A stretch of 64,000 nt of DNA from Bacteroidales bacterium. Lineage in GTDB: Bacteria > Bacteroidota > Bacteroidia > Bacteroidales > UBA12077. The stretch lies in NCBI GenBank assembly GCA_021108325.1, contig JAIORB010000125.1, positions 1-64,000 on the forward strand, read 5' to 3'. The first letter of the stretch is position 1, and the number at the start of each line of letters is the position of its first letter. The translations under genes and the position numbers were made by a program. Of this stretch, positions 44,860 through 53,673 are shown piece by piece. The notes under the pieces were generated by a model that ran no database searches, was not told where the DNA came from, and saw nothing but the letters and a program-made list of their open reading frames with translations.

Positions 44860-46653
44860 TTAATTATGAGTAATAGAACCGGCACCTGTTTTGAAGTTTA
44901 ATTCAACAGTATTAGAGCCTGCAGTTACATTCACTCTTGTTTGATCACCTCCATTTCCACGGAATTCAATAATATTACTTAGGACTATGAATTCTGATTG
45001 CCACCAATCAGTAAAATATGGATGCCAAGCATACATTCTGATTTCATCAGCAGCTAAATCTTTAGTAATTGTAATTACTTCATTTACATTGTCAACAGTA
45101 AACTTAGCATCAGGGTTTGCAGTATCCCAACTACCAACAGTATTTCCCATTAAATATACATCAGGATCAGCAATAGAAATTTTATTAGCTTCCAAATCAA
45201 CTACAACCATATAGTAACCGGAAGTTCCAGTAACAGGCAGATTTGTACCACCTATGCTGTATTCACCACCGCCTAGATCGCTATCATAACCAAAATCATT
45301 ACCCCAGGCTTTTTCTGGAGCAAATTTAAATTCGCCAGTAGCATTCAACCAAACAATCTTCCAAAATAAATGAGGTTTACTGTAAACTGGAATCATTGGA
45401 GCATCCGTTAGTTCCCATTGCCATCCATCAGGAGTACCATTTGAATCACTATCATCAAGATTTAAAGCATTACCTATCATATATAAGCTTGTTGGTAAAG
45501 TAGCTACTTCAGTAAAAGTATAAGTACCTTGTTTAATATTTACCTCAATTTCATATGTTTTATCTCCACCATCGAATGTAATATTACCATTAAATTCTTT
45601 TGGCCCAAGAGTTCCACTATTACCATCTCCACCTATATTACCCCAGTCAAGATCACCCCAGCTTTGCTGGCCAAGAAATTTAAACATAGCACCATCTTTT
45701 AATTGCTTCTCAATAGTAAAAAGACCTTCACTTACTTTTGTCATGGCTACAGCATTACCGGCATCCCAAAAAGGATCGGCATCATTATAATCTCCGACAA
45801 TATAAAGATTGTCATAATCATAAGTATACGTCTCAGAACCAACGGTATGTTCCGCTATTGTAAGAGTACTTGTTAAATAATCAGCTTCGATTTTATACCA
45901 GCCTGTTGCACCTGTAAATTTAAAGTTATTATCATCATCATCTCCAGCATCATCAACATTATCAGGCAATACAGCAAAGCTGTTAAAATTATATTTAAAA
46001 TCATTTTCGCCTTCTAATTCTTGAGTTTCAAGAAATCTAAATTGTTTATCATTTTCAAGGTAAGTAAAAATTGTATATTTTCCTTCCTCTTTATATGTAG
46101 TCAGAGAAGTATCAGCTCCCCAACCAACAGTAGTAGCATCTCCAAATAAGAATAATGTTTCAGGAACAGGGACATCCTTATAAGTTGTTACAGTAAATGG
46201 ATATATATTAGAATAAACTGAATCTAAATCATCATGCACATGAGCCTTAATTCTTAATTCAAGATCATAAGTTTGTACAGGACCATATCCATTTGCTAAA
46301 AGTTTAGTATTAAGATTCCCAACAGTAATAACAATTTCTGTTTCTGAAGTTGTACTGCTTTCAATTTCGAACAAAGAAGCAAAGTTATTACCTTGTTCAT
46401 CTATCTGAATAGCATAGTGAGTAATTAATCCCTGACCTTCATATAATACAGCAGCATTCCATGCTAAAGTATCCCATGCTACATCTTCATTTTCTTTAAG
46501 CAACACAGCGGTTGTATCATCAACACTATTGGTTACTACAGGCCCAACATTGTTGTAACTCGGCGGTGCAGGGGGAGTCTCAAAATCTTCTTGGCAAGAA
46601 TAAATAAAAACTGCAACCAAGACTATCAATAAATATTTTATTTTATTCATCAT
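44860..46653 (-). CDS. SusE/SusF-type outer-membrane starch-binding lipoprotein (long)
   Basis: Lipoprotein of 597 residues (signal MNKIKYLLIVLVAVFIYSC). An N-terminal SusE Ig-like domain (about 25-165, with WDTLAWNAAVLY and IDEQGNNFASLFEI) is followed by about four beta-sandwich starch-binding modules. Each opens with a phrase such as LFLFGDATTVGW, LYIVGDYNDADPFWDAG, LYMIGNALNLDD or VYLMGNTVGSW, and Trp/Tyr residues could stack on sugar. Such proteins sit on the cell surface and hold starch near SusCD. It is the last gene of the sus operon, 9 bases after the shorter SusE-like gene. Two consecutive Met codons could start it. Confidence 0.9.
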   Translation of the reverse strand: MMNKIKYLLIVLVAVFIYSCQEDFETPPAPPSYNNVGPVVTNSVDDTTAVLLKENEDVAWDTLAWNAAVLYEGQGLITHYAIQIDEQGNNFASLFEIESSTTSETEIVITVGNLNTKLLANGYGPVQTYDLELRIKAHVHDDLDSVYSNIYPFTVTTYKDVPVPETLFLFGDATTVGWGADTSLTTYKEEGKYTIFTYLENDKQFRFLETQELEGENDFKYNFNSFAVLPDNVDDAGDDDDNNFKFTGATGWYKIEADYLTSTLTIAEHTVGSETYTYDYDNLYIVGDYNDADPFWDAGNAVAMTKVSEGLFTIEKQLKDGAMFKFLGQQSWGDLDWGNIGGDGNSGTLGPKEFNGNITFDGGDKTYEIEVNIKQGTYTFTEVATLPTSLYMIGNALNLDDSDSNGTPDGWQWELTDAPMIPVYSKPHLFWKIVWLNATGEFKFAPEKAWGNDFGYDSDLGGGEYSIGGTNLPVTGTSGYYMVVVDLEANKISIADPDVYLMGNTVGSWDTANPDAKFTVDNVNEVITITKDLAADEIRMYAWHPYFTDWWQSEFIVLSNIIEFRGNGGDQTRVNVTAGSNTVELNFKTGAGSITHN

Positions 46654-46662
46654 AATAATTTT

Positions 46663-47721
46663 TTAATTTTTAACTAATTCGTATGAGAATTTTTCAGGAT
46701 TACTTAAATCTAAGTAAACCGTATAATTTCCAGCTTCAGGGACAACAATATTATCACCACCTGGCTCCATTGTTCCATCGGCATCTGTATCACCCAAGTT
46801 AATAGCCCAATCATCGTTTACCCTGAATTTTATTTCATCAGCAGTGAGGTCCAACGTAACTTTTAGTTTTTTTAGGTCAAAATCATATGTCATATCTACA
46901 TCTACACTCCAGTCATAAGGAGGAACAGCAGAACCTATTATACCCCAATTACGTACTTCTGTGCTTATTGTAGCAGCAAGAGTATCAACAGTAATCCAAT
47001 ACATACCTTCTGTTGCATTTGTGAGGTTTGTCCCGCCAATTTCTATTGTACCAGCAGTAGCGCCTGCACCCCATGCTATATCAGGAGTTTTATTTAATTT
47101 ATATTCACAATCAGTAAGGTATATATATCCTTCATAATTTTCATCCTCTACCAAGGAATATATGGTTTGAGCTGAAGCGAAATCCCAAGGTGTAGGTTGA
47201 TGCGTTCCTGTTACATAAAGCTTAGGTTTTCCGGCATCAAAAGGTGTTAAACTAAAACTAGTTACAGTAGAATATACCGGATTAACATATTCCGAAACAA
47301 CTGCTTTAACGCGGATTTCAACATTAGCTTCAACTAAAGGGGGATAATAATTATCTTCCATATTATACATTTTGGAATTAATTTCTTCTTCTAAAATTGA
47401 TATTTCGGTTTCACTTGAAGTATTAAATTCAATTACATTTGAAAAATCACTACCAACTTTATCAATTTGGATTGTGTATGTAGTAGCAAGCGTTTGTCCA
47501 AAATCTGCTTCTGTCCAACTTAAATCAACCCATATTGTTTTAAGAGAATCTACACTGGTAGTATCTTTAACTAAAACGTAATTTTGATCAGCAGTAATTC
47601 CACTAAGAACAGATGCTACAAAATTACTTTCGTTAATTTTAGTTAAATCCTGATCATCTTCGCAAGACATAAACGTAACTGCAATGACCAAAATTAGTGT
47701 TATATATTTTATTACTTTCAT
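46663..47721 (-). CDS. SusE-type outer-membrane starch-binding lipoprotein (short)
   Basis: Lipoprotein of 352 residues (signal MKVIKYITLILVIAVTFMSC). The N-terminal SusE domain (about 22-165) includes WVDLSWTEADFGQ and a VTSFSLTPFD exit. Two starch-binding beta modules follow, opening at LYVTGTHQPTPWDFASA and at WGIIGSAVPPYDWSVD. It shares domain plan but not length with the next gene, which carries more modules. It is placed between susD (20 bases upstream) and the longer SusE/F gene (9 bases downstream), as expected for a starch utilisation operon. Probably surface-exposed. Confidence 0.88.
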   Translation of the reverse strand: MKVIKYITLILVIAVTFMSCEDDQDLTKINESNFVASVLSGITADQNYVLVKDTTSVDSLKTIWVDLSWTEADFGQTLATTYTIQIDKVGSDFSNVIEFNTSSETEISILEEEINSKMYNMEDNYYPPLVEANVEIRVKAVVSEYVNPVYSTVTSFSLTPFDAGKPKLYVTGTHQPTPWDFASAQTIYSLVEDENYEGYIYLTDCEYKLNKTPDIAWGAGATAGTIEIGGTNLTNATEGMYWITVDTLAATISTEVRNWGIIGSAVPPYDWSVDVDMTYDFDLKKLKVTLDLTADEIKFRVNDDWAINLGDTDADGTMEPGGDNIVVPEAGNYTVYLDLSNPEKFSYELVKN

Positions 47722-47741
47722 AATTTATTAGTTTTAAATTA

Positions 47742-49349
47742 TTAATATCCAGGATTTTGCACCAAATTAGGATTTGCACTTAAATCAGACGATGGAATAG
47801 GAAATAATTTATATTTATCATCAGTTGAAGTACCTTCTTTGATTTTACCTTTCCAAGGCCATATATAATTACTTCCAGTAAATTTATCAAAACGAATTAA
47901 ATCAGTTCTTCTATGTGATTCCCAGTACAATTCCCTGGCACGTTCGTCAAGAATAAAATCTAAAGTAAGTTCAGCACTATTAATATTACCTGAATCATCA
48001 CCATACGCTCGTTCTCTTAACTCGTTAACATAACCCAGAGCAGTACCAGTATTACCACCTGTGCCACCTCTCAATACAGCTTCGGCATACATTAAATAAA
48101 CATCAGCAAATCTAAACAATGGCCAATCTGTGTCTGTCCATTCATCACTTGATGCTTGAGCTCCAGTAGAAGTAACGTTTTTAAATTTCACAAGTGCATA
48201 ACCATCTTCAAACTTACCAATATCTTCAATTTCTAAAGTATGATCTCCAATATAAACCATTGATTCCCAAGTCGCATTGTTATTATTAGCATCTTCAAAT
48301 GTTCTGGCTCTTCCATCGTTATTTAAAGTGAATTTTTCAATTAAACTTTTGGTAGTTCTTAAACCTCCCCAACCACCGGCAACACCATAATTCTCAAGTA
48401 AATTTGTCATTGTTCCACCTATTGAGGCATGAATTAAGTAATTTGTACCTCCCCATGATTTTGTGGCTGCTCCGTCATGCCTGACAGCAAAAATAATTTC
48501 ATTTGTCTGGGTATGGTTATCCGCAAGAAATAAATGTGAATATTCAGGAGTTAAAGAATAACCGGCATCAATTATTTTATTACAATAAGTGATACATTCA
48601 GTATATCTACTTTGTCCTATATAAACATCAGCATTCAAATATAACTTAGCTAAAAGCATCCATGCAGCAGCCTTGTCGGCTCTTCCATAATCACTTGTTC
48701 CCGGCTCAGCCATTATTGTTTCAATAGCCAGTAATTCAGATTCTAAATATGCAAAAAGATCATTTCTATTTGTTTGAATCGGGAAAAAAGCACCCGGTTC
48801 ATCATCCTCAGTTACAAAAGGAGGATTTGCAAAGAAATCCATTGCATACCAATAAGATAAAGCTCTTAAAAATCTTGCTTCTGCAGCATGAACCTGATAT
48901 TGGTCCATTCCTTCAGTTACTCTTACAAATTCATTACAAATAGTAACTTCAAACATTAACCTGTTATAAAGGCCTGCAATAAATAAGTCAGCTGCAGACC
49001 ATGTATGATAATGAAAGTCTTTAATAGTTTTATCATTCCATCCAACTACAGCTTCATCAGTAGTTAATTCCTGAGCCATCCATACTTGTCTTAAATAATG
49101 TGATTCTCCTTCATCACCTGTAAGTACATCCTGATCTCCAGATGGTCCTTGTTGTCCGGTTACAGTGAATCCGGCATAACATTTTGCTAATAGTTGCAGA
49201 TAAGCTTCGTCGCTGGTAAAAACATTATTAGGAGTTAATGTTTTCTTATCTATTGGCTCAGTATCAAGATCGTTAATACAAGACACAACAAATAAGGACA
49301 TTATTAACACTAATAATAAATAAGTTGTTTTATTGATTTTTATTTTCAT
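47742..49349 (-). CDS. susD: SusD-like starch-binding outer-membrane lipoprotein
   Basis: Lipoprotein of 535 residues (signal MKIKINKTTYLLLVLIMSLFVVSC). It has the TPR-rich N-terminal SusD half with ARFLRALSYWYAMDFF and KAAWMLLAKLYLNADVY. The RagB/SusD C-terminal half carries FRFADVYLMYAEAVLRGG, YVNELRERAYG, ILDERARELYWESHRRTDLIRF and the end motif YKLFPIPSSDLSANPNLVQNPGY. It forms the lid on SusC and passes bound oligosaccharides into it. It starts 22 bases after susC. The SusE/F and GH13 neighbours point to starch or a related alpha-glucan as ligand. Confidence 0.95.
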   Translation of the reverse strand: MKIKINKTTYLLLVLIMSLFVVSCINDLDTEPIDKKTLTPNNVFTSDEAYLQLLAKCYAGFTVTGQQGPSGDQDVLTGDEGESHYLRQVWMAQELTTDEAVVGWNDKTIKDFHYHTWSAADLFIAGLYNRLMFEVTICNEFVRVTEGMDQYQVHAAEARFLRALSYWYAMDFFANPPFVTEDDEPGAFFPIQTNRNDLFAYLESELLAIETIMAEPGTSDYGRADKAAAWMLLAKLYLNADVYIGQSRYTECITYCNKIIDAGYSLTPEYSHLFLADNHTQTNEIIFAVRHDGAATKSWGGTNYLIHASIGGTMTNLLENYGVAGGWGGLRTTKSLIEKFTLNNDGRARTFEDANNNNATWESMVYIGDHTLEIEDIGKFEDGYALVKFKNVTSTGAQASSDEWTDTDWPLFRFADVYLMYAEAVLRGGTGGNTGTALGYVNELRERAYGDDSGNINSAELTLDFILDERARELYWESHRRTDLIRFDKFTGSNYIWPWKGKIKEGTSTDDKYKLFPIPSSDLSANPNLVQNPGY

Positions 49350-49371
49350 GATTTTTATTTTTTAGTATTAA

Positions 49372-52347
49372 TTAAAATCTTGCACTTATTCCAAAAAGAA
49401 AAATTCTTGGCCTTGGATAAATATTATTATCAATTCCACCATGAATTTCGGGATCTAATCCATCATATTCGGTAATAGTAAATGCATTTTGAACAGTAGC
49501 ATATAACCTTATACCTAAATCAATATTATTAAGCATTGGTTTTAATAAATCATCAAAAGTATAACCAAGGGTAATATTATCAATTTTTAAGAATGATGCA
49601 TTATGCAGATAATAATCTGAATTAGGCTGCATAGCTCTAAATTCAGTATTATAAATATTAGTAGTTAAGTTTGCAAGATAATCATTAGTAAAAATATTAT
49701 CATAGCGAGCCATATCTGAATTAACATTATCATAAATATAATTATTCAAATTTGCTCTTGCAGATAAACTAAAATCGAAATTTTTATATTCAACTCTTGT
49801 AGAAAAACCAAATAACATATTAGCTGCAGGACTCTCAGCAAAGTATTTATCATCATCATTAATAATTCCATCTCCGTTTCTGTCAACATAAAGCCCTTCA
49901 ATTGGTTTTCCATTACTATCATAAACCTGCTCATAAACAAAGAATGTATTAATCGGATAACCCACTGCATGTTTTTGTATAGTATTTCCGGTAGCTCCAC
50001 CAATACCTCCAACATCTACTCCTTTATAATTCGGGTCATCAAATTTAGTTAAGTTTGTAATTTCATTATCGTTATAACTGAAATTTGCCCCAATTTCCCA
50101 GAATATATCTTTTTTATTATAAATAATGGAGTTTAATTCGATTTCAAAACCAGTGTTTTCAAGATTACCTACATTTGTTATTAATTTATCGGTAAAATTA
50201 CTTCCAATAGCAATAGGTATTTCACTCAATAAATCTTCTGTTTCTCTCTTATAAAATTCGAGTGATCCATATATCCTATTTTTATATAATCCAAAATCTA
50301 ACCCAATATTATAGGTCGTAGTTGTTTCCCATTTGATATTCGGATCATACCCACTTGGCCTGATTGTATAAAAAGCATGATCTCCAAATGAATACATACA
50401 GTTTTGATCACCTATTACATAAAGAGGCATATAAGAATAATAATTATCACCAATATCTTGTTGCCCGGTTTTTCCATAACCTAATCTCAATTTTAAGTTA
50501 TTTATAACATCGATATTCTGCATAAAACTTTCATCTGAAATTCTCCATGCTAAAGCTAATGAAGGAAATAATCCCCATCTTTTATTGTTATCTTTTGAGA
50601 ATCTTGAAGAAGCATCTTCTCTTAAAGTGAAAGTTAATAAATATTTATCCATAAAAATATAATTTAATCTCCCGAAAAATGAAAGTAAATAATACTCTTT
50701 TTCACCAAAAACATTTTTTGTTTCACCATCTTTAAAGAAGATATCATCTTCGTTAGTATCCCAGAAATGTTGCCATGAATAACCACCCATAACATCTATT
50801 TTGCTATTAATACTTTCAATATCTTTTTTATAGTTTAAGTAAAAGTCGAAAAGCTCATTCTTTTTTTCCTGAGTGTAATGTTTTTGTATTTCAGTTCTAC
50901 CAAAAGTGTACCAGGATGCCCTTGGGTCAATATCTCTATCACCTTTAGAATCCGAATAATCATAACCAAATTTAGCATTTGCTTTTAACTCAGGCAAAAA
51001 GTGAAATTTATACTCAAGCTGTATGTCTCCAATATATCTATTTACAATTGATTCATCATAAGTAAAATCTAATAAAGCAAGAGGATTTGTAGTAGCTAAA
51101 AAATTAGGTTGATTAGTACTGCCCTTCCATGTATAATAACCTCCATATAAACCTGTTTGGTTATAAATAGATTGTGTAGGATCCATTCTTACAGCACTTC
51201 CTATTGCTCCTCTATCAGCAAATCTATTTTCAATATATGAATATTTTATTCCAGCATTAATTTTCAAATGATCATCTAAAAATGACGGACTTAATCTTAT
51301 ATTACCAGTTGCTCTTTCGTTATTACTGGTTTTTAAAATCCCATCTTTATTTGAATAACTACCAGAAACTCTATATGGTATATCATATAAAGAACCGGTA
51401 ATACCAAGATTATGATCTTGTCCGAATGCAGTTTTATAAATTTCATCCTGCCAATCAGTACTTGCAGTTCCTAATTTATCAACTGCTCCAGACGAAATAG
51501 TTCCTGCATTCTCCAATTCAGTTACTAACTGTGTGTACTGATCAGCCGAAAGAACATCCACTGTTTCTTTAATATCACTAATAGAAAATTTAGTTGAATA
51601 ATCTATTGACATTTTTGCTCCTGCTTTTCCTTTTTTGGTCGTAATTAATATTACACCATTAGAAGCTCTTGAACCATAAATTGCAGTTGCAGAAGCGTCT
51701 TTTAAAACAGTAAAGGTTTCAATATCATCGGGATTAATAGAATTTAACACATTGCTCATACCGGCAATATCAGTATTTTCAACTGGTATCCCGTCAATAA
51801 CAAATAAAGGATCGTTACTTGCTGTAAGCGAAGACCCTCCACGAATTCTTATTGTTGATTTACTACCCGGAGCACCTCCTTCAGATACAATTGACACACC
51901 GGCGATTTTACCGGATATTAATTCCTGAGGAGACGTAATTGCTCCCTGGTTAAAGTCTTTAGTAGATACAGTTGTGATTGCGCCGGTTGCATCGCCTTTT
52001 CTAACCTGGCCATACCCAATTACAATAATTTCATCCAATAGCTCTGTATGTTGTTGCAATTGAATATTTATAAGCGTTTGAGTTCCAACTACAATTTCCT
52101 GGAAAGCATAACCAACGTAAGAAAATACAAGAATTGCATCTTTGGGAACTGTTATTTCATAGTTCCCGTCAATGTCAGTAATTGTACCAATTCCTGAATT
52201 TTTTTCCAAAATAGTAACTCCCGGTAATGAAATGCCTTCTTCGGCATCGGTAACATTACCTGTTACTTTTAATTGTGCTAACAAAATTCCCGGAATAAGA
52301 ATTTGAAAGAAAATTAAAATTAATGTTAAACGAATTTTTTTCATCAT
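49372..52347 (-). CDS. susC: SusC-like TonB-dependent outer-membrane transporter
   Basis: Outer-membrane protein of 991 residues. Signal peptide 1-25; a carboxypeptidase-regulatory-like domain (about 26-110, GNVTDAEEGISLPGVTILEKN); a plug domain (about 115-235) with the SusC signature NDPLFVIDGIPVENTD and SATAIYGSRASNGVILITTKKG; then a 22-strand barrel ending in RIFLFGISARF. No STN domain is present, so no direct anti-sigma link is expected. It imports alpha-glucan oligosaccharides with energy from TonB. It is the first gene of the operon and is divergent from the LacI-family regulator, with a predicted operator between them. Two consecutive Met codons could start it. Confidence 0.95.
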   Translation of the reverse strand: MMKKIRLTLILIFFQILIPGILLAQLKVTGNVTDAEEGISLPGVTILEKNSGIGTITDIDGNYEITVPKDAILVFSYVGYAFQEIVVGTQTLINIQLQQHTELLDEIIVIGYGQVRKGDATGAITTVSTKDFNQGAITSPQELISGKIAGVSIVSEGGAPGSKSTIRIRGGSSLTASNDPLFVIDGIPVENTDIAGMSNVLNSINPDDIETFTVLKDASATAIYGSRASNGVILITTKKGKAGAKMSIDYSTKFSISDIKETVDVLSADQYTQLVTELENAGTISSGAVDKLGTASTDWQDEIYKTAFGQDHNLGITGSLYDIPYRVSGSYSNKDGILKTSNNERATGNIRLSPSFLDDHLKINAGIKYSYIENRFADRGAIGSAVRMDPTQSIYNQTGLYGGYYTWKGSTNQPNFLATTNPLALLDFTYDESIVNRYIGDIQLEYKFHFLPELKANAKFGYDYSDSKGDRDIDPRASWYTFGRTEIQKHYTQEKKNELFDFYLNYKKDIESINSKIDVMGGYSWQHFWDTNEDDIFFKDGETKNVFGEKEYYLLSFFGRLNYIFMDKYLLTFTLREDASSRFSKDNNKRWGLFPSLALAWRISDESFMQNIDVINNLKLRLGYGKTGQQDIGDNYYSYMPLYVIGDQNCMYSFGDHAFYTIRPSGYDPNIKWETTTTYNIGLDFGLYKNRIYGSLEFYKRETEDLLSEIPIAIGSNFTDKLITNVGNLENTGFEIELNSIIYNKKDIFWEIGANFSYNDNEITNLTKFDDPNYKGVDVGGIGGATGNTIQKHAVGYPINTFFVYEQVYDSNGKPIEGLYVDRNGDGIINDDDKYFAESPAANMLFGFSTRVEYKNFDFSLSARANLNNYIYDNVNSDMARYDNIFTNDYLANLTTNIYNTEFRAMQPNSDYYLHNASFLKIDNITLGYTFDDLLKPMLNNIDLGIRLYATVQNAFTITEYDGLDPEIHGGIDNNIYPRPRIFLFGISARF

Positions 52348-52382
52348 ACAATTATATTTTATTAGGGTTAAATTTTATATCA

Positions 52383-52413
52383 TAAAGATATGGAAATATG
52401 AATCAAAAGTCAA
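52383..52413 (-). promoter_or_regulatory. Possible susC promoter
   Basis: On the minus strand, TATCTTTA (52383-52390) matches the TAnnTTTG -7 element at all but the last base, and a TTGAC lies 20 bases upstream. The element is similar to the TATCTTTG before the transporter operon. Transcription would start about 30 bases ahead of the susC start codon. Confidence 0.35.
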
Positions 52414-52469
52414 CTACAACAATGTCAATATCAAAGTTTTACAATCGGATAAAAAAGCTATACAGCTTA

Positions 52470-52485
52470 TTTCAAACGTTTGCGA
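52470..52485 (-). promoter_or_regulatory. Predicted LacI-family operator, copy 2
   Basis: On the minus strand this reads TCGCAAACGTTTGAAA, identical over all 16 bases to the site at 29069-29084. It lies 123 bases upstream of susC and 137 bases upstream of the LacI-family gene, so it could serve both divergent genes, including autoregulation. The remainder of this 274-base gap is AT-rich and holds no gene. Confidence 0.72.
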
Positions 52486-52621
52486 AAAGAGTTTAGTTAC
52501 GAACTTATTTTTCCAATATTTTTTTATTTTATTAAATTTTCCCTTAAATTTTGGATAAAATGTTTGACATTTGTATTAGTTTTCATTTCTTCATAACAAA
52601 AACTTAACATTATAGTGTAAA

Positions 52622-53641
52622 ATGAGGGGACATCAGGTAACAATAAAAGATATTGCTAAAATATTGCATATTTCTCCTTCTACGGTTTCCAGGGCACTGA
52701 AGGATCATCCTGATATTAACCCTCAAACAAAAAAAAATGTTCAGGAATTAGCAAAAAAACTCCATTACAAACCTAACCAGATTGCCCTTAATCTTTTACA
52801 AAAAGAAAGTAAACTTATTGGCGTGATTGTACCGGAAATAATCCACTACTTTTTCTCAACAATTATAAGTGGGATTGAAAAAATTGCCAACGAATCAGGG
52901 TATCATATTATTATTGCACAATCAAACGAATCTTATCATAAAGAAGTTGAAAATATTCAGGCATTATTGTCAAGTAATATTGATGGTTTTATTATAACCA
53001 TGGCAAAAACTACATTAAATTTTGATCATTTTAAGAATGTTGAAGAAATTGGTGTGCCAATGGTTTTTGTAGACAGGGCATGTGATAAAGTAACTGCTGA
53101 TAAGGTATTAGTAGATGATTTTGATGGAGCATACAAAGCTACTAAACATTTAATTGATAACGGGTGTAAAAACATTATCCATTTAGCAGGCCCTCAAAAT
53201 TTAGATATTGGCATACAACGTAAAGAAGGTTTTCTTGCCGCATTAAATGACTCGAATATAAGCATTGGTGATTATTCAATTCAAATATGCGACACACACG
53301 ACCATGCATTAAAATTAATTCCTGAAATACTAAGCAGGCACAATAATATTGATGGCATTTTTGCTGTAAATGACCTGACAGCGATTGGAGCAATGAAAGC
53401 AGTAAAATCAATTAATAAAAAGGTTCCTGATGATATTGCTATATCAGGATTCACAAATTCGTTTATATCATATATTGCCGATCCGGAACTTACCACAGTA
53501 GACCAAAAAGGATTTGAAATGGGGCAACATGCTGCAAGAATGCTCCTTAAAAGGATGCAAAGTGATGAAAACTATGGCCCTGTAACAACGATTCTAAATA
53601 CGGATTTAATAATACGAAAATCAAGCTTAAAGAAAAAATAA
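52622..53641 (+). CDS. LacI-family transcriptional regulator of the starch/maltodextrin locus
   Basis: Regulator of 339 residues. The N-terminal helix-turn-helix (about 5-50) reads TIKDIAKILHISPSTVSRALK, with the hinge helix NVQELAKKLHYKPNQIA. A periplasmic-binding-protein-like ligand domain follows (about 60-335), with LIGVIVPEIIHYFFSTIISGIE, GVPMVFVDR, DGIFAVNDLTAIGAMKA and ISGFTNSFISYIADPELTTVDQ. It sits at the head of the susC operon in the opposite direction. The palindrome shared by its own upstream region and the transporter operon is the most likely binding site. The effector may be maltose or a maltodextrin; whether it represses or activates cannot be told. Confidence 0.93.
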   Translation: MRGHQVTIKDIAKILHISPSTVSRALKDHPDINPQTKKNVQELAKKLHYKPNQIALNLLQKESKLIGVIVPEIIHYFFSTIISGIEKIANESGYHIIIAQSNESYHKEVENIQALLSSNIDGFIITMAKTTLNFDHFKNVEEIGVPMVFVDRACDKVTADKVLVDDFDGAYKATKHLIDNGCKNIIHLAGPQNLDIGIQRKEGFLAALNDSNISIGDYSIQICDTHDHALKLIPEILSRHNNIDGIFAVNDLTAIGAMKAVKSINKKVPDDIAISGFTNSFISYIADPELTTVDQKGFEMGQHAARMLLKRMQSDENYGPVTTILNTDLIIRKSSLKKK

Positions 53642-53673
53642 AAGAACAACCTACTTTTATATTGTTTGTACTC

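Noticed and set aside
49372-52347. A sigma/anti-sigma signalling role for the SusC-like protein
   Set aside because: There is no STN domain at the N-terminus and no FecI/FecR-like genes in the window; regulation through the LacI protein fits better.
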